Source: Fulvimarina uroteuthidis
Lineage (GTDB): Bacteria; Pseudomonadota; Alphaproteobacteria; Rhizobiales; Rhizobiaceae
Length of the DNA stretch: 64,000 nucleotides
Reading direction: 5' to 3'
NCBI RefSeq assembly: GCF_034321785.1
Contig: NZ_JAXLPB010000003.1
Coordinates: forward strand, 482,173 to 546,172
Part shown: in pieces, positions 37,809-46,397 of the stretch
How positions within the stretch are numbered: position 1 is the first letter of the stretch
How the letters are laid out: each line of letters begins with the position of its first letter
Program-made: the position numbers and the translations under genes
The notes under the pieces: model-generated
Databases searched by the model: none
Told to the model about the DNA's origin: nothing
Seen by the model: the letters and a program-made list of their open reading frames with translations, nothing else

Positions 37809-38158
37809 GCGCGTGAATCCGCTCCGTCTCCCAAAGCTTTCACGAGATCGAGGAAAATGGCGCGCACCCTGGGCGACTGTCGACGCAGGAACGCGATATG
37901 CTGGAGTTCGGATTGTTGAAACGGACTGCCGCGGTGCCAGTCGAGCGTGCCGCGTTCGAGCAGCAGCCAGTCGAGTGAAACGTCGAGCCTCTCCGCCAGG
38001 AGGCAAATATGGTCGAGGGAGATATGTCCACCATTCTGCCAACGCGAGACAGCAGCGACAGATACGTCAAGTTCAACCGCCAGAGCCTGGACCTTGCTGA
38101 ACCGCTTCTCTTTCATGGCCTGGCGGATCCGCTGACCGCGATCACGATTAGTCTTCAC
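37802..38158 (-). CDS. XRE-family helix-turn-helix repressor
   Basis: 118 residues. The N-terminal HTH_3 domain (about residues 8-65) has RIRQAMKEKRFSKVQALAVE, then the recognition helix LDVSVAAVSRWQNGG, and the following helix LLAERLDVSLDWLL. The C-terminal half lacks a LexA-type peptidase site. The start is a GTG at 38158 behind a strong AAGGAG. Similar short repressors come from prophages and islands. Base composition here is lower in G+C than in flanking core genes. Confidence 0.85.
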   Translation of the reverse strand: MKTNRDRGQRIRQAMKEKRFSKVQALAVELDVSVAAVSRWQNGGHISLDHICLLAERLDVSLDWLLLERGTLDWHRGSPFQQSELQHIAFLRRQSPRVRAIFLDLVKALGDGADSRAT

Positions 38159-38521
38159 CTATTTCTCCTTGCGCGAATGTACAGCAAGAAGAATTATGCA
38201 GTTGCTGCCTCGGCCCAGAGCATCGCGTGTTTGGAATGGCGTCTTTCCGGTGGCTTTCGGGCCATTTGAGCCTTCCGTTGGCCAGAAGAGTTTGCAGATG
38301 TGACCGATGGCGCGCCGAAACGCTTTGCTCGCGCCAAGCAATAAACCTCCGGTCCCAGGCGATGGTGATGTGTCGACCGAGGCTGTCGCGGCGGGAACGT
38401 TGGGGGCGGGCACTTGAAAGGTAAGTGTCCTGACCGTGGAAACTCGCCAACACCCAGCCGATGTCATAGTTACAAGACCGGTCGATCGACCGGTTGGGGG
38501 TCCAAGCAAGAAGGCGCCACG
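38159..38521. other. Intergenic region between XRE and MscS genes
   Basis: About 360 bases between divergent genes. There is no gene, RNA or long repeat that I can support. It must hold both promoters; no clear -35/-10 pair stands out. Confidence 0.4.
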
Positions 38522-39949
38522 ATGAATTGCGCGAACGGCTCTGAAAAACCGGAGCGTTGCAAGACCATGTGTCGAGCGGTCTTCTTGGCCTGCCTTCTCG
38601 GTCTCGCGACGCCGGCTATGGCCCAGGTCATCGACGAGCCGGAGATTGTCGCGCCTGAGCAGGATGTCGCGGTAGAGCCGATCGCCCGCGACGAGGCGAT
38701 CGCAGCGCGTCTCGACCGTATCCTCGACGCGACGGGCTGGTATCGTGCGATCGACGTCACCGTCGACGAAGGTGTCGTGTTTGTCAGCGGCATTGCCGGG
38801 TCGCAGGAGCAGCGCACCTGGGCCCGGGACCTGGCAGCCCGCACCGAGGGTGTCGTCGCCGTCGTCAACCATATCGAAGTCCGCGAAGAGGTAAGCTGGA
38901 ACATCGCGCCTGCCTTGTCCGAAGTCGAGGCGCTGGCACGCCGGATCGTCGTCACCCTACCGTTGATCCTGCTCGCGGTTCTGATCCTGCCCGTCGCCTG
39001 GTGGCTGTCGAGCAGGATCGCCTCTCTCATGCGCCGCGTGCTGGCGCCGCGCGTCGAGCAGACCTTTCTGCGCGACGTGATCGCGCGGGGCATCGCGGTT
39101 CCCGTCCTGCTGCTCGGCGTCTACCTCGTTTTGCAGGTGGCGGGGCTGACCGGGCTTGCCGTCTCGCTACTGGGCGGCGCGGGGGTGATCGGCATCGTCC
39201 TCGGATTTGCGTTTCGCGATATCGCCGAGAACTTTCTCGCCAGCCTGATCCTCAGCATCCGCCAGCCGTTCCGCTCGGGCGACGTGATCGGCGTTGCCGG
39301 TTTCGAAGGCGTCGTGCAGACGATGAACACGCGATCGACGATCCTTTTGACCATCGACGGCAACCATGTGCAGATTCCCAACGCGACGGTGTTCAAGAGC
39401 ACGATCGTCAATTACACCGCCGCGCCCGCGCGCCGGGTGACGGCGGAGGTCGGTATCGGCTATGACGCCTCGGTCGAGGAGGCACAGACCCTGATCGCGA
39501 CCATTCTGCGCTCGCACGACGCGATCCTCCACGAGCCGCCGCCGATGGTGCTGGTGGATGCGCTGGGCTCGTCCACGGTGAACCTGAAGGCGCATTTCTG
39601 GATCGATGGGCGCACATTGTCGCCGCTTCGGGTGCGCTCTTCCGCTCTTCGGCTCATCATGCGGGTGCTCGTCGAGAACGGCATTTCGATGCCGGACGAG
39701 GCCCGCGAGATCATTTTTCCTGACGGTGTACCGCTCGTAGAAAAGGCTGGCGCGCTGCAAAAGCGTGAATCCGAACCCTTGCGCAAACCCATTCGCGAAA
39801 AACCCGTTGTCGGGGGCGACGGTTCAAACAGCGAAGCAAGCGTGGCTGAAGGCGGACTGGGAAGCGAAATGACCGAATTGCCGAGCGACATTGCCAATGG
39901 GACGATCCCGGAAGCGGCCGACGGAAACCTGCTGGACAGGCCATCGTGA
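38522..39949 (+). CDS. BON-domain mechanosensitive channel (MscS family)
   Basis: 475 residues. A signal peptide or first span (FLACLLGLATPAMAQ) leads into a periplasmic BON domain (about residues 45-110: DVTVDEGVVFVSGIAGSQEQ, then VVAVVNHIEV). Next come membrane spans at about 130-155, 175-200 and the pore helix LGGAGVIGIVLGFAFRD, then the MscS beta domain (FRSGDVIGVAGFEG; NHVQIPN) and the alpha/beta vestibule. A 70-residue acidic tail ends the chain. It releases solutes under hypo-osmotic shock. ATG at 38522 behind GAAGG; an internal ATG at 38567 is possible. Confidence 0.92.
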   Translation: MNCANGSEKPERCKTMCRAVFLACLLGLATPAMAQVIDEPEIVAPEQDVAVEPIARDEAIAARLDRILDATGWYRAIDVTVDEGVVFVSGIAGSQEQRTWARDLAARTEGVVAVVNHIEVREEVSWNIAPALSEVEALARRIVVTLPLILLAVLILPVAWWLSSRIASLMRRVLAPRVEQTFLRDVIARGIAVPVLLLGVYLVLQVAGLTGLAVSLLGGAGVIGIVLGFAFRDIAENFLASLILSIRQPFRSGDVIGVAGFEGVVQTMNTRSTILLTIDGNHVQIPNATVFKSTIVNYTAAPARRVTAEVGIGYDASVEEAQTLIATILRSHDAILHEPPPMVLVDALGSSTVNLKAHFWIDGRTLSPLRVRSSALRLIMRVLVENGISMPDEAREIIFPDGVPLVEKAGALQKRESEPLRKPIREKPVVGGDGSNSEASVAEGGLGSEMTELPSDIANGTIPEAADGNLLDRPS

Positions 39950-39978
39950 GCGCTGCATCGCGGGGCGAGGCGCGATGA

Positions 39979-40596
39979 CTAATAGAGCGTCTCCGCCAGA
40001 CGCTTTGGTAAGGCATCGTCATAGGCTTCACCATCGACCTCACCCGCCGAAAGTTGCCGCAGAATGCTCCCGGGGCTCGGCAACATCGAGCGCTCGATCT
40101 GCGTTTCCTTGTTCCAAAGCCCAGCTCGGATGACAGCGCGGCTGCATTGGAAAAAGACCGAGGAGACGGATATCCGCAGCACGGAGCGAGGACGCTGGCC
40201 GGCGTGCTCGAACAGTGCGAGGTCGGCTTCGCTGACTGAGATGGTGGCCGTCCCGTTGACGCGCAGCGTCTCGCCGATGCCAGGGATCAGGAACAAAAGC
40301 CCGACACGCGGATCGGAGATGATGTTGCGAAGGCTGTCGATACGGTTGTTGCCACGTCGGTCGGGCAACAGAAGTGTCCGTTCATCTTCGATGTGAACGA
40401 ACCCGGCGGGATCGCCACGGGGTGTGGCATCGAGTCCTTCCGGTCCAGCGGTGGCAAGAACGAGGAAGGGTGCGGCCTCGATGAAAGGCCGATAGGCCGG
40501 GTGAATGTGATCGACTTCCTTTGTGATCGATGGAGGAGCGACGGCGCCATACAGCGCTTCGAGCCCTTCCGTTGAAGTGACGATATCTGATGGCAT
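39979..40596 (-). CDS. Pyridoxamine 5'-phosphate oxidase-like FMN protein
   Basis: 205 residues, single split-barrel flavin-binding domain. Motifs: FLVLATAGPEGLDATPRGDP near residue 45, LLLPDRRGNNRIDSLRNI (phosphate/FMN contacts), VGLLFLIPGIGETLRVNG, and a C-terminal extension RAGLWNKETQI. This matches the MSMEG_1061-type family of PPOX proteins, whose substrates are largely unknown. It is convergent with the MscS gene, 29 bp away. No cofactor-synthesis neighbours. Confidence 0.87.
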   Translation of the reverse strand: MPSDIVTSTEGLEALYGAVAPPSITKEVDHIHPAYRPFIEAAPFLVLATAGPEGLDATPRGDPAGFVHIEDERTLLLPDRRGNNRIDSLRNIISDPRVGLLFLIPGIGETLRVNGTATISVSEADLALFEHAGQRPRSVLRISVSSVFFQCSRAVIRAGLWNKETQIERSMLPSPGSILRQLSAGEVDGEAYDDALPKRLAETLY

Positions 40597-40960
40597 GTCG
40601 AACGTCTCGCAGGCGAATCGTGAGATGAAAAGGAAACACTACGTCCAGTCGACGAACGATTTGTGACGAGCACGGCAACAAACCCATCATGCCGCCCAAT
40701 CTGTCCGGCCTCCGCATTCGCCGTATACCATTCATCGGGACGGCGGCAGTCGGCCATGCCTTTGCTTTGCCGCCCTCAACGCCGCTTCCCTTGGCTTCCG
40801 ATCGGCTGCGGACATGCCCGGACCAGTCACGAAAATGCGGAACGCATCGGCTCCGCGAGGTCGAACCGTGCGGGCAGGGTTCCGTCGTCGACACTGTCGT
40901 CCCATCGATATCTTCGGCGGGGAGAGGGCGCCCTTTCGCAAGCGTTTTGCGAGGCCATTC
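40597..40960. other. Intergenic region, nothing recognised
   Basis: 364 bases between the PPOX gene start and the phnF stop. Overlapping open frames exist on both strands, but none has family resemblance or a binding site. Confidence 0.4.
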
Positions 40961-41695
40961 TCAGCCCGCATGCTCGAACGCCAGAGCAATGCAATCTGCC
41001 CGAAACCGCGTCCGCGCCGTCTGGATCGGCGTGCCTTCGTCATCCACATCGACGGAGTGGGTGACCAGAACCGGATCGCCGGGCGCGATCTGAAGCCGCT
41101 CGGCGTCCGGCGACCGGGCGGTCTCGGCAGCGACTTCGGTTCGCAGGCGTCGATAGGATGGGACCCCGCACTTCGTCAAAGCGCCGGTAAGGGTGCCCGT
41201 CTCGGCATAGGCGGGGACGATACCGGCAAACCGTTCTTCGACGAACCAGTGCGTCGAGACGAGGATCGGCAGCGTGTCGGCAACCCGTAACATTTCAAGT
41301 CGAATGAGCGGCTGTCCCTGCCCGCAGCCGAGACGCTGGGCGATCTCGGCGTCCGCCAGCTCCCGGTTCGATCCGATGACACGTCCACCGGGATCTTTCG
41401 AGGCCGAACCGATATTCTCGGTGAACCGTGTCGTCGGCCCGACCGGATAGGTGAGCTTTCGCTCCTGTCTTTCGTTGAGGAACGTCCCGCGCCCTTGCTC
41501 CGCCCTTACCAACCCTCTGTCGGCCAGGGAGGCGATCGCCTTTCGGATCGTCAGCCGGTTGACCGAAAACCGCTTCGACAGTTCGACTTCCGGCGGAAGC
41601 CTGTCGGCGAACAATCCTCCGACGATATCGCGTTCCAGCTGGTCGGCGATCCGGCGCCACCGCGCGATCCCATCATTCGTATGAGCACCGTCCAT
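40961..41695 (-). CDS. phnF: Phosphonate-operon regulator PhnF (GntR/HutC family)
   Basis: 244 residues. The N-terminal GntR winged helix (about residues 12-75: LPPEVELSKRFSVNRLTIRK then SLADRGLVRAEQGRGTF) is followed by a UTRA ligand domain (about 95-240, with EMLRVADTLPILVSTHWF). Divergent from phnG, the classic phnF position. It should repress the phn operon and release it when a phosphonate or phosphate-related ligand binds. Confidence 0.93.
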   Translation of the reverse strand: MDGAHTNDGIARWRRIADQLERDIVGGLFADRLPPEVELSKRFSVNRLTIRKAIASLADRGLVRAEQGRGTFLNERQERKLTYPVGPTTRFTENIGSASKDPGGRVIGSNRELADAEIAQRLGCGQGQPLIRLEMLRVADTLPILVSTHWFVEERFAGIVPAYAETGTLTGALTKCGVPSYRRLRTEVAAETARSPDAERLQIAPGDPVLVTHSVDVDDEGTPIQTARTRFRADCIALAFEHAG

Positions 41696-41748
41696 ATGCC
41701 ATCCGTCATCAGATTGTCACCGGGGATATGGTATCTGAAAACGCATGA

Positions 41749-41761
41749 TTTGTATACACAA
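41749..41761. promoter_or_regulatory. Candidate PhnF operator
   Basis: TTTGTATACACAA contains the perfect palindrome TGTATACA (41751-41758) in the A+T-rich middle of the 152-bp phnF-phnG divergent region. GntR/HutC proteins bind short dyads of this GTnTAnAC type. Confidence 0.5.
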
Positions 41762-41847
41762 CTAGATGAATAACCGGTTCAGAACAGGTTTCGACCGCGA
41801 GCTGCGAGCGGGCAGGGGCACGCTGCGGCCGTTCTTTCACAAAGCCT

Positions 41848-42360
41848 ATGTCAATCGGGATAGTCAGTTTGAGCGCGAAACACCGATCCGATGAGCATCT
41901 TCGCGAAGAGCTGCACAGAGCGCGCCAACGCGCGATGGCGGCGTTCGCGCGGGCCGACACGGGCTTCATCGCGGAAGCCTGGGAGCGACTGGGATCGGGC
42001 CGCGCCGTTTCGACCGTCCGCGGGCCGGAGGTCGGCCTCGTCATGGTCCGCGGGCGAGCGGGCGGGGGCGGGGCGCCATTCAACCTCGGCGAGGCGAGCG
42101 TGACGCGGGCAAGTGTGCGGATCGAGGATCACGCCGGCGCTGTCATCGGCCACGCGATGATCTTGGGCCGCGATCTCAAGAAAGCTCGGCTCGCGGCCAG
42201 TTTCGACGCACTCTGGCAAGTGGCGGACGAGCGCGAGCGCATCCAAGCCGAGGTCGTTGCGGCGATCGAAGCGACGCTTGCGGAACGCGACGCGCGCCAT
42301 GCCGAGGAAACGGCGGCGACCCGGGTCGACTTCTTTACGATGGTCCGAGGAGAGGATTGA
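41848..42360 (+). CDS. phnG: C-P lyase complex subunit PhnG
   Basis: 170 residues. The family core begins at RARQRAMAAFARADTGFIAE and continues with the conserved VRGPEVGLVMVRGRAGGGG, FNLGEASVTRA and HAMILGRDLKKARLAA segments. PhnG associates with PhnH, PhnI and PhnJ in the core complex, and is needed with PhnI for coupling the phosphonate to ATP to give ribose 1-alkylphosphonate 5-triphosphate. The ATG at 41848 gives a slightly long N terminus (E. coli about 150 residues); the true start may lie a few codons further in. Confidence 0.94.
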   Translation: MSIGIVSLSAKHRSDEHLREELHRARQRAMAAFARADTGFIAEAWERLGSGRAVSTVRGPEVGLVMVRGRAGGGGAPFNLGEASVTRASVRIEDHAGAVIGHAMILGRDLKKARLAASFDALWQVADERERIQAEVVAAIEATLAERDARHAEETAATRVDFFTMVRGED

Positions 42361-42364
42361 CGCA

Positions 42365-42961
42365 ATGTCGGATGCGCGTTCCGCACTGAGTGTCGAGGGT
42401 GGTTTCGCCGATTCGGTCTTCGATGCGCAAGGGGTCTTCGCCAAACTGCTCGCGGCTTCGAGCCGGCCCGGCACTCTCGTCGATCTGGGTCCGTGCTGCC
42501 ATCCGCCCGCGCCGCTTTCCGTTGCAGCAGGTGCGCTGCTTCTGACGATTGCCGACGGCGACACGCCTGTTTTCTTCGAGGAATGCTCGGACGCCGTGGA
42601 GGCGTGGCTTGCCTTTCATACCGGGGCCCGACCGGGCGAAGCGGACAACGCCCACTTCGCCGTCGTCTCGAAGATTGATCGCGAATGGCTCCGGCGCCTG
42701 CGGCTCGGGACGCTCGCCTATCCCGATCTCTCGGCAACCGTTCTGGTCGAAACCGACAGTCTGGCGAAGGGCGATCCCTTCGTTCTGGAGGGGCCGGGCA
42801 TCGAGAACAGGCTCGAAGTTTCGATCGCCGGTCTGCCTGGCGACCTTGTCGAGTTTCGGACAGCCAATCGCGCGCTCTTTCCGTGCGGCCTCGATCTCAT
42901 TCTCACCTGCGGCTCGGCGCTCCTTGCCTTGCCGCGCTCGACCGTCGTGATGGAGGCCTGA
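42365..42961 (+). CDS. phnH: C-P lyase complex subunit PhnH
   Basis: 198 residues, a normal length for PhnH. It contains FDAQGVFAKLLAASSRPGTL near the start, then LLLTIADGDTPVF, and a C-terminal PCGLDLILTCGSALLALPRS. It is a structural PLP-transferase-like subunit of the PhnGHIJ core. It starts 5 nt after the phnG stop, behind GAGGA. Confidence 0.95.
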   Translation: MSDARSALSVEGGFADSVFDAQGVFAKLLAASSRPGTLVDLGPCCHPPAPLSVAAGALLLTIADGDTPVFFEECSDAVEAWLAFHTGARPGEADNAHFAVVSKIDREWLRRLRLGTLAYPDLSATVLVETDSLAKGDPFVLEGPGIENRLEVSIAGLPGDLVEFRTANRALFPCGLDLILTCGSALLALPRSTVVMEA

Positions 42962-42964
42962 GCC

Positions 42965-44062
42965 ATGTACGTTGCCGTCAAGGGTGGCGAGGCTGCCATC
43001 GCCAATGCGCACCGTCTGCTCGACGATCGCCGACGCGGCGATCGCTCGGTCCCGGCGCTCACGCTCGCGCAGATCGCCCAGCAGCTGGCGCTGGCCGTCG
43101 ATCGGGTGATGGCCGAGGGCTCGCTCTACGATCCGGAGCTGGCCGCGATGGCGGTGAAGCAGGCGCGGGGAGACCTGATCGAGGCGATCTTCCTGCTTCG
43201 GGCCTATCGCACGACGCTGCCGCGCTTTGCCGCTTCGACGCCGATCGATACGGCGGCCATGCGCATCGAGCGACGCATATCGGCCACCTACAAGGATCTC
43301 CCCGGGGGGCAGCTTCTTGGCCCGACCTTCGACTACACCCACCGGCTCATCGAACCCGAGATGGCCGGGGATCGCACCGTGCCGGGTGCCGAGAGGAGGC
43401 CCGCCGATCCGCACCGATCCGCCCCGCGCGTCACCGACATTCTCGGCGCCGACGCGATGATCGAACCGGACGGTGACGCGGAGCCGGGCGGCGAGCCCAC
43501 CGATCTCACCCGCAGTCCGCGCGCCTACCCGGCCGGGCGTGACGCCAGGCTTCAGGCGCTGGCGCGAGGAGACGAGGGATTTCTGCTGGCGCTCGGTTAC
43601 TCGACCCAGCGCGGTTTCGGACGCACCCATCCCTTCGTGGGCGAAATCCGTATCGGCGAAGTGGAGGTCGAGGTCGATCTTCCGGAACTCGGCTTTCCCG
43701 TCACCATCGGGCGGGTGAAGGTCACCGAGTGCCAGATGGTTTCCCAGTTCAAGGGGTCGAAGTCCGAGCCACCGCAGTTCACGCGGGGCTATGGGCTCGT
43801 CTTCGGACAGTCGGAGCGCAAGGCCATGTCGATGAGTCTCGTCGACCGGGCTCTGCGCGTCGACGAATTCGACGAGGAGCGCGGCTCACCGGCACAGGAC
43901 GAGGAATTCGTGCTTGCCCATTGCGACAATGTTCAGGCGACGGGTTTCGTTGAGCATCTGAAACTGCCCCATTACGTCGACTTCCAGGCCGAACTCGAAC
44001 TCCTTCGCCGGATGCGGAACGAACAGGCCGATGAAGATCGGCACGAGGAGGCGGCAAAATGA
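42965..44062 (+). CDS. phnI: C-P lyase complex subunit PhnI
   Basis: 365 residues, the usual size. The N terminus MYVAVKGGEAAIANAH is diagnostic; DRVMAEGSLYDPELAAMAVK, ISATYKDLPGGQLLGPTFDY and the C-terminal VLAHCDNVQATGFVEHLKLP are family segments. PhnI is the nucleosidase subunit that, with PhnG, PhnH and PhnL, forms the ribose-phosphonate intermediate from ATP. It overlaps phnJ by 4 bp. Confidence 0.96.
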   Translation: MYVAVKGGEAAIANAHRLLDDRRRGDRSVPALTLAQIAQQLALAVDRVMAEGSLYDPELAAMAVKQARGDLIEAIFLLRAYRTTLPRFAASTPIDTAAMRIERRISATYKDLPGGQLLGPTFDYTHRLIEPEMAGDRTVPGAERRPADPHRSAPRVTDILGADAMIEPDGDAEPGGEPTDLTRSPRAYPAGRDARLQALARGDEGFLLALGYSTQRGFGRTHPFVGEIRIGEVEVEVDLPELGFPVTIGRVKVTECQMVSQFKGSKSEPPQFTRGYGLVFGQSERKAMSMSLVDRALRVDEFDEERGSPAQDEEFVLAHCDNVQATGFVEHLKLPHYVDFQAELELLRRMRNEQADEDRHEEAAK

Positions 44063-44904
44063 CCGCGACGCTTCCCGGCTACAACTTCGCCTATCTCGAC
44101 GAGCAGACGAAGCGGATGATCCGGCGCGCGATCCTGAAAGCCGTGGCGATCCCCGGCTATCAGGTGCCGTTCGCCGCGCGGGAGATGCCAATGCCCTTTG
44201 GTTGGGGCACCGGTGGTGTCCAGGTCACTGCGTCGATCATCGGGCCGGACGATGTCCTCAAGGTGATCGATCAAGGCTCGGACGATACGACGAACGCGGT
44301 CTCGATCCGCGCTTTCTTTGCCCGTGTCTCCAATGTCGCGGTGACGACGAAGACCCTGGACGCGACGGTGATCCAGACCCGGCACCGGATCCCCGAAACG
44401 CCGTTGAGCGAAGGCCAGATCCTCGTCTACCAGGTGCCGATTCCCGAGCCCTTGCGGTTTCTCGAACCCCGCGAGACGGAAACGCGGATCATGCACGCTC
44501 TCGAGGAATACGGGCTGATGCACGTCAAACTCTACGAGGACATCGCCCGGAACGGCCATATCGCGACCACCTTTGCCTATCCGGTGAAGGTCGAGGGGAG
44601 ATATTTGATGGACCCGTCGCCAATCCCGAAATTCGACAACCCGAAGATGAACGATTGCCCGGCGCTGCAGCTCTTCGGCGCTGGCCGCGAACAGCGCATC
44701 TACGCGATCCCGCCCTATACGCAGATCGAGAGTCTCGACTTCGAGGATCATCCTTTCCGGGTCCAGGCGTTCGATCGTCCCTGCGGCCTGTGCGGCGCGA
44801 GCGGTGTCTATCTCGACGAGATCGTCACCGACGATCGCGGAGGGCGGTTGTTCGCATGCTCCGACACGGATTATTGCGAAGAACGGCGGGAACGCGCCGC
44901 ATGA
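44059..44904 (+). CDS. phnJ: C-P lyase radical-SAM subunit PhnJ
   Basis: 281 residues. Opens with YNFAYLDEQTKRMIRRAILK. The C terminus carries the four Cys typical of PhnJ: CGLC, then CSDTDYC; three bind the [4Fe-4S] cluster for radical S-adenosylmethionine chemistry and one acts as thiyl radical. PhnJ breaks the C-P bond, giving the alkane and ribose cyclic phosphate. ATGA overlaps on both sides (phnI, phnK) indicate tight coupling. Confidence 0.97.
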   Translation: MTATLPGYNFAYLDEQTKRMIRRAILKAVAIPGYQVPFAAREMPMPFGWGTGGVQVTASIIGPDDVLKVIDQGSDDTTNAVSIRAFFARVSNVAVTTKTLDATVIQTRHRIPETPLSEGQILVYQVPIPEPLRFLEPRETETRIMHALEEYGLMHVKLYEDIARNGHIATTFAYPVKVEGRYLMDPSPIPKFDNPKMNDCPALQLFGAGREQRIYAIPPYTQIESLDFEDHPFRVQAFDRPCGLCGASGVYLDEIVTDDRGGRLFACSDTDYCEERRERAA

Positions 44905-45677
44905 GTGAAAGGCCACTTCTCACCGCAACCGCGATCACCAGGCATTACGGCACCCATGTCGGTTGCGAAGACGTCTCGCTCGACATTCACGAGGGTGAAG
45001 TCCTTGCCATCGTCGGGGAATCCGGCTCTGGCAAGACGACGCTCCTGAATTGTCTTGCGCAGCGGCTCGCGGTGACGTCCGGCCAGGTTTCCTACCGGAT
45101 GCGGGACGGCGAAACCCGCGATCTTGCAAGTCTCACCGAGGCCGAGCGGCGCTTTCTGATGCGGACCGACTGGGGGTTTGTCCACCAGAACCCTGCGGAC
45201 GGGCTGCGCATGCGGGTTTCCGCCGGTGCCAATATCGGCGAGCGTCTGATGGCCGTGGGAGACCGGCATTACGGCAGGATCCGCGAAACCGCCGACGACT
45301 GGCTCAGCCGCGTCGAGATCCCCGGCCTGCGGATCGACGATCGACCCACCGCCTTTTCGGGCGGCATGCGTCAGCGCCTTCAGATCGCACGCAATCTCGT
45401 GACCCATCCGCGCCTCGTCTTCATGGACGAGCCGACCGGCGGGCTCGATGTTTCGGTGCAGGCACGCCTGCTCGACCTCCTGCGCGGTCTCGTCGACGCG
45501 CTCGGTTTGTCGGCGATCATCGTCACCCATGATCTCGCAGTCGCGCGCCTCCTTTCGCACAGGATGATCGTCATGAAGAATGGCCGGGTCGTCGAGACCG
45601 GCCTGACCGACCGCGTCCTCGACGATCCGCGCCATCCCTACACCCAGCTTCTCGTCGCCTCGATCCTGGAGGTCTGA
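44901..45677 (+). CDS. phnK: C-P lyase ATP-binding subunit PhnK
   Basis: 258 residues, a single ABC ATPase domain without a permease. Walker A GESGSGKT, Q-loop FVHQNPADGLRM (typical of PhnK), signature FSGGMRQR, Walker B LVFMDEPTGG. PhnK docks on PhnJ of the core complex rather than on a membrane channel. The ATG overlaps the phnJ stop. Confidence 0.95.
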   Translation: MSERPLLTATAITRHYGTHVGCEDVSLDIHEGEVLAIVGESGSGKTTLLNCLAQRLAVTSGQVSYRMRDGETRDLASLTEAERRFLMRTDWGFVHQNPADGLRMRVSAGANIGERLMAVGDRHYGRIRETADDWLSRVEIPGLRIDDRPTAFSGGMRQRLQIARNLVTHPRLVFMDEPTGGLDVSVQARLLDLLRGLVDALGLSAIIVTHDLAVARLLSHRMIVMKNGRVVETGLTDRVLDDPRHPYTQLLVASILEV

Positions 45678-46397
45678 ATGTCCGACCGAATCTTGCTGCG
45701 GCTCGACCATGTTTCGAAGAGCTTCACCAATCATCTGCGCGGATCGGTGCATCTGCCGGTCGTCGACAATGTCGATTTCGCAGTTTCGGCCGGCGAGATC
45801 GTCGTTCTCGGTGGACCCTCGGGCGTCGGCAAGTCTTCGATCCTGCGCATGATCTTCGGCAATTACGGGATCGAGGCCGGCAAGATCCTGATGCGGTCGA
45901 CGCCCGAAGGGCCCTTTGTCGATCTGGCCGGAGCAAGCCCGCGCCAGATCATCGCGCTGCGCCGCACGACGATCGGCTATGTCAGCCAGTTCCTGAGGGC
46001 GATCCCTCGGGTCAGCGCCCTCGACGTCGTCGCGCAGCCGTTGCGTGAAGGTGGCACCGACCGGGAAGAGGCGCGCAGCATCGCCCGCGATCTGCTCGCC
46101 CGCCTTCATCTTCCCGCCGCGCTCTTCGATCTGCCGCCGGCAACCTTCTCCGGTGGCGAGAAGCAGAGAGTCAACATCGCCCGGGGTTTTGCCACCAGCC
46201 ATCCGGTCCTTCTTCTCGACGAGCCGACCGCATCGCTCGACACGGAAAACCGGAACGTCGTGTGCTCCATGATCGAGGAGAAGCGAGACGGCGGGACCGC
46301 CATTCTCGGCATCTTTCACGACGAGGCGGTTCGGGCCCGACTCGGCGGTCGGATCGTCGACGTTTCTGCGTTCTCCTCAAGAAGGCGAGCCGCGTGA
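45678..46397 (+). CDS. phnL: C-P lyase ATP-binding subunit PhnL
   Basis: 239 residues. Walker A GPSGVGKS, GYVSQFLRAIPRVSALDVVA, signature FSGGEKQR, Walker B VLLLDEP. This matches PhnL, the second ATPase of the C-P lyase system, required with PhnGHI for the first step. It begins immediately after the phnK stop codon and overlaps the acyltransferase gene (TGATG). Confidence 0.95.
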   Translation: MSDRILLRLDHVSKSFTNHLRGSVHLPVVDNVDFAVSAGEIVVLGGPSGVGKSSILRMIFGNYGIEAGKILMRSTPEGPFVDLAGASPRQIIALRRTTIGYVSQFLRAIPRVSALDVVAQPLREGGTDREEARSIARDLLARLHLPAALFDLPPATFSGGEKQRVNIARGFATSHPVLLLDEPTASLDTENRNVVCSMIEEKRDGGTAILGIFHDEAVRARLGGRIVDVSAFSSRRRAA

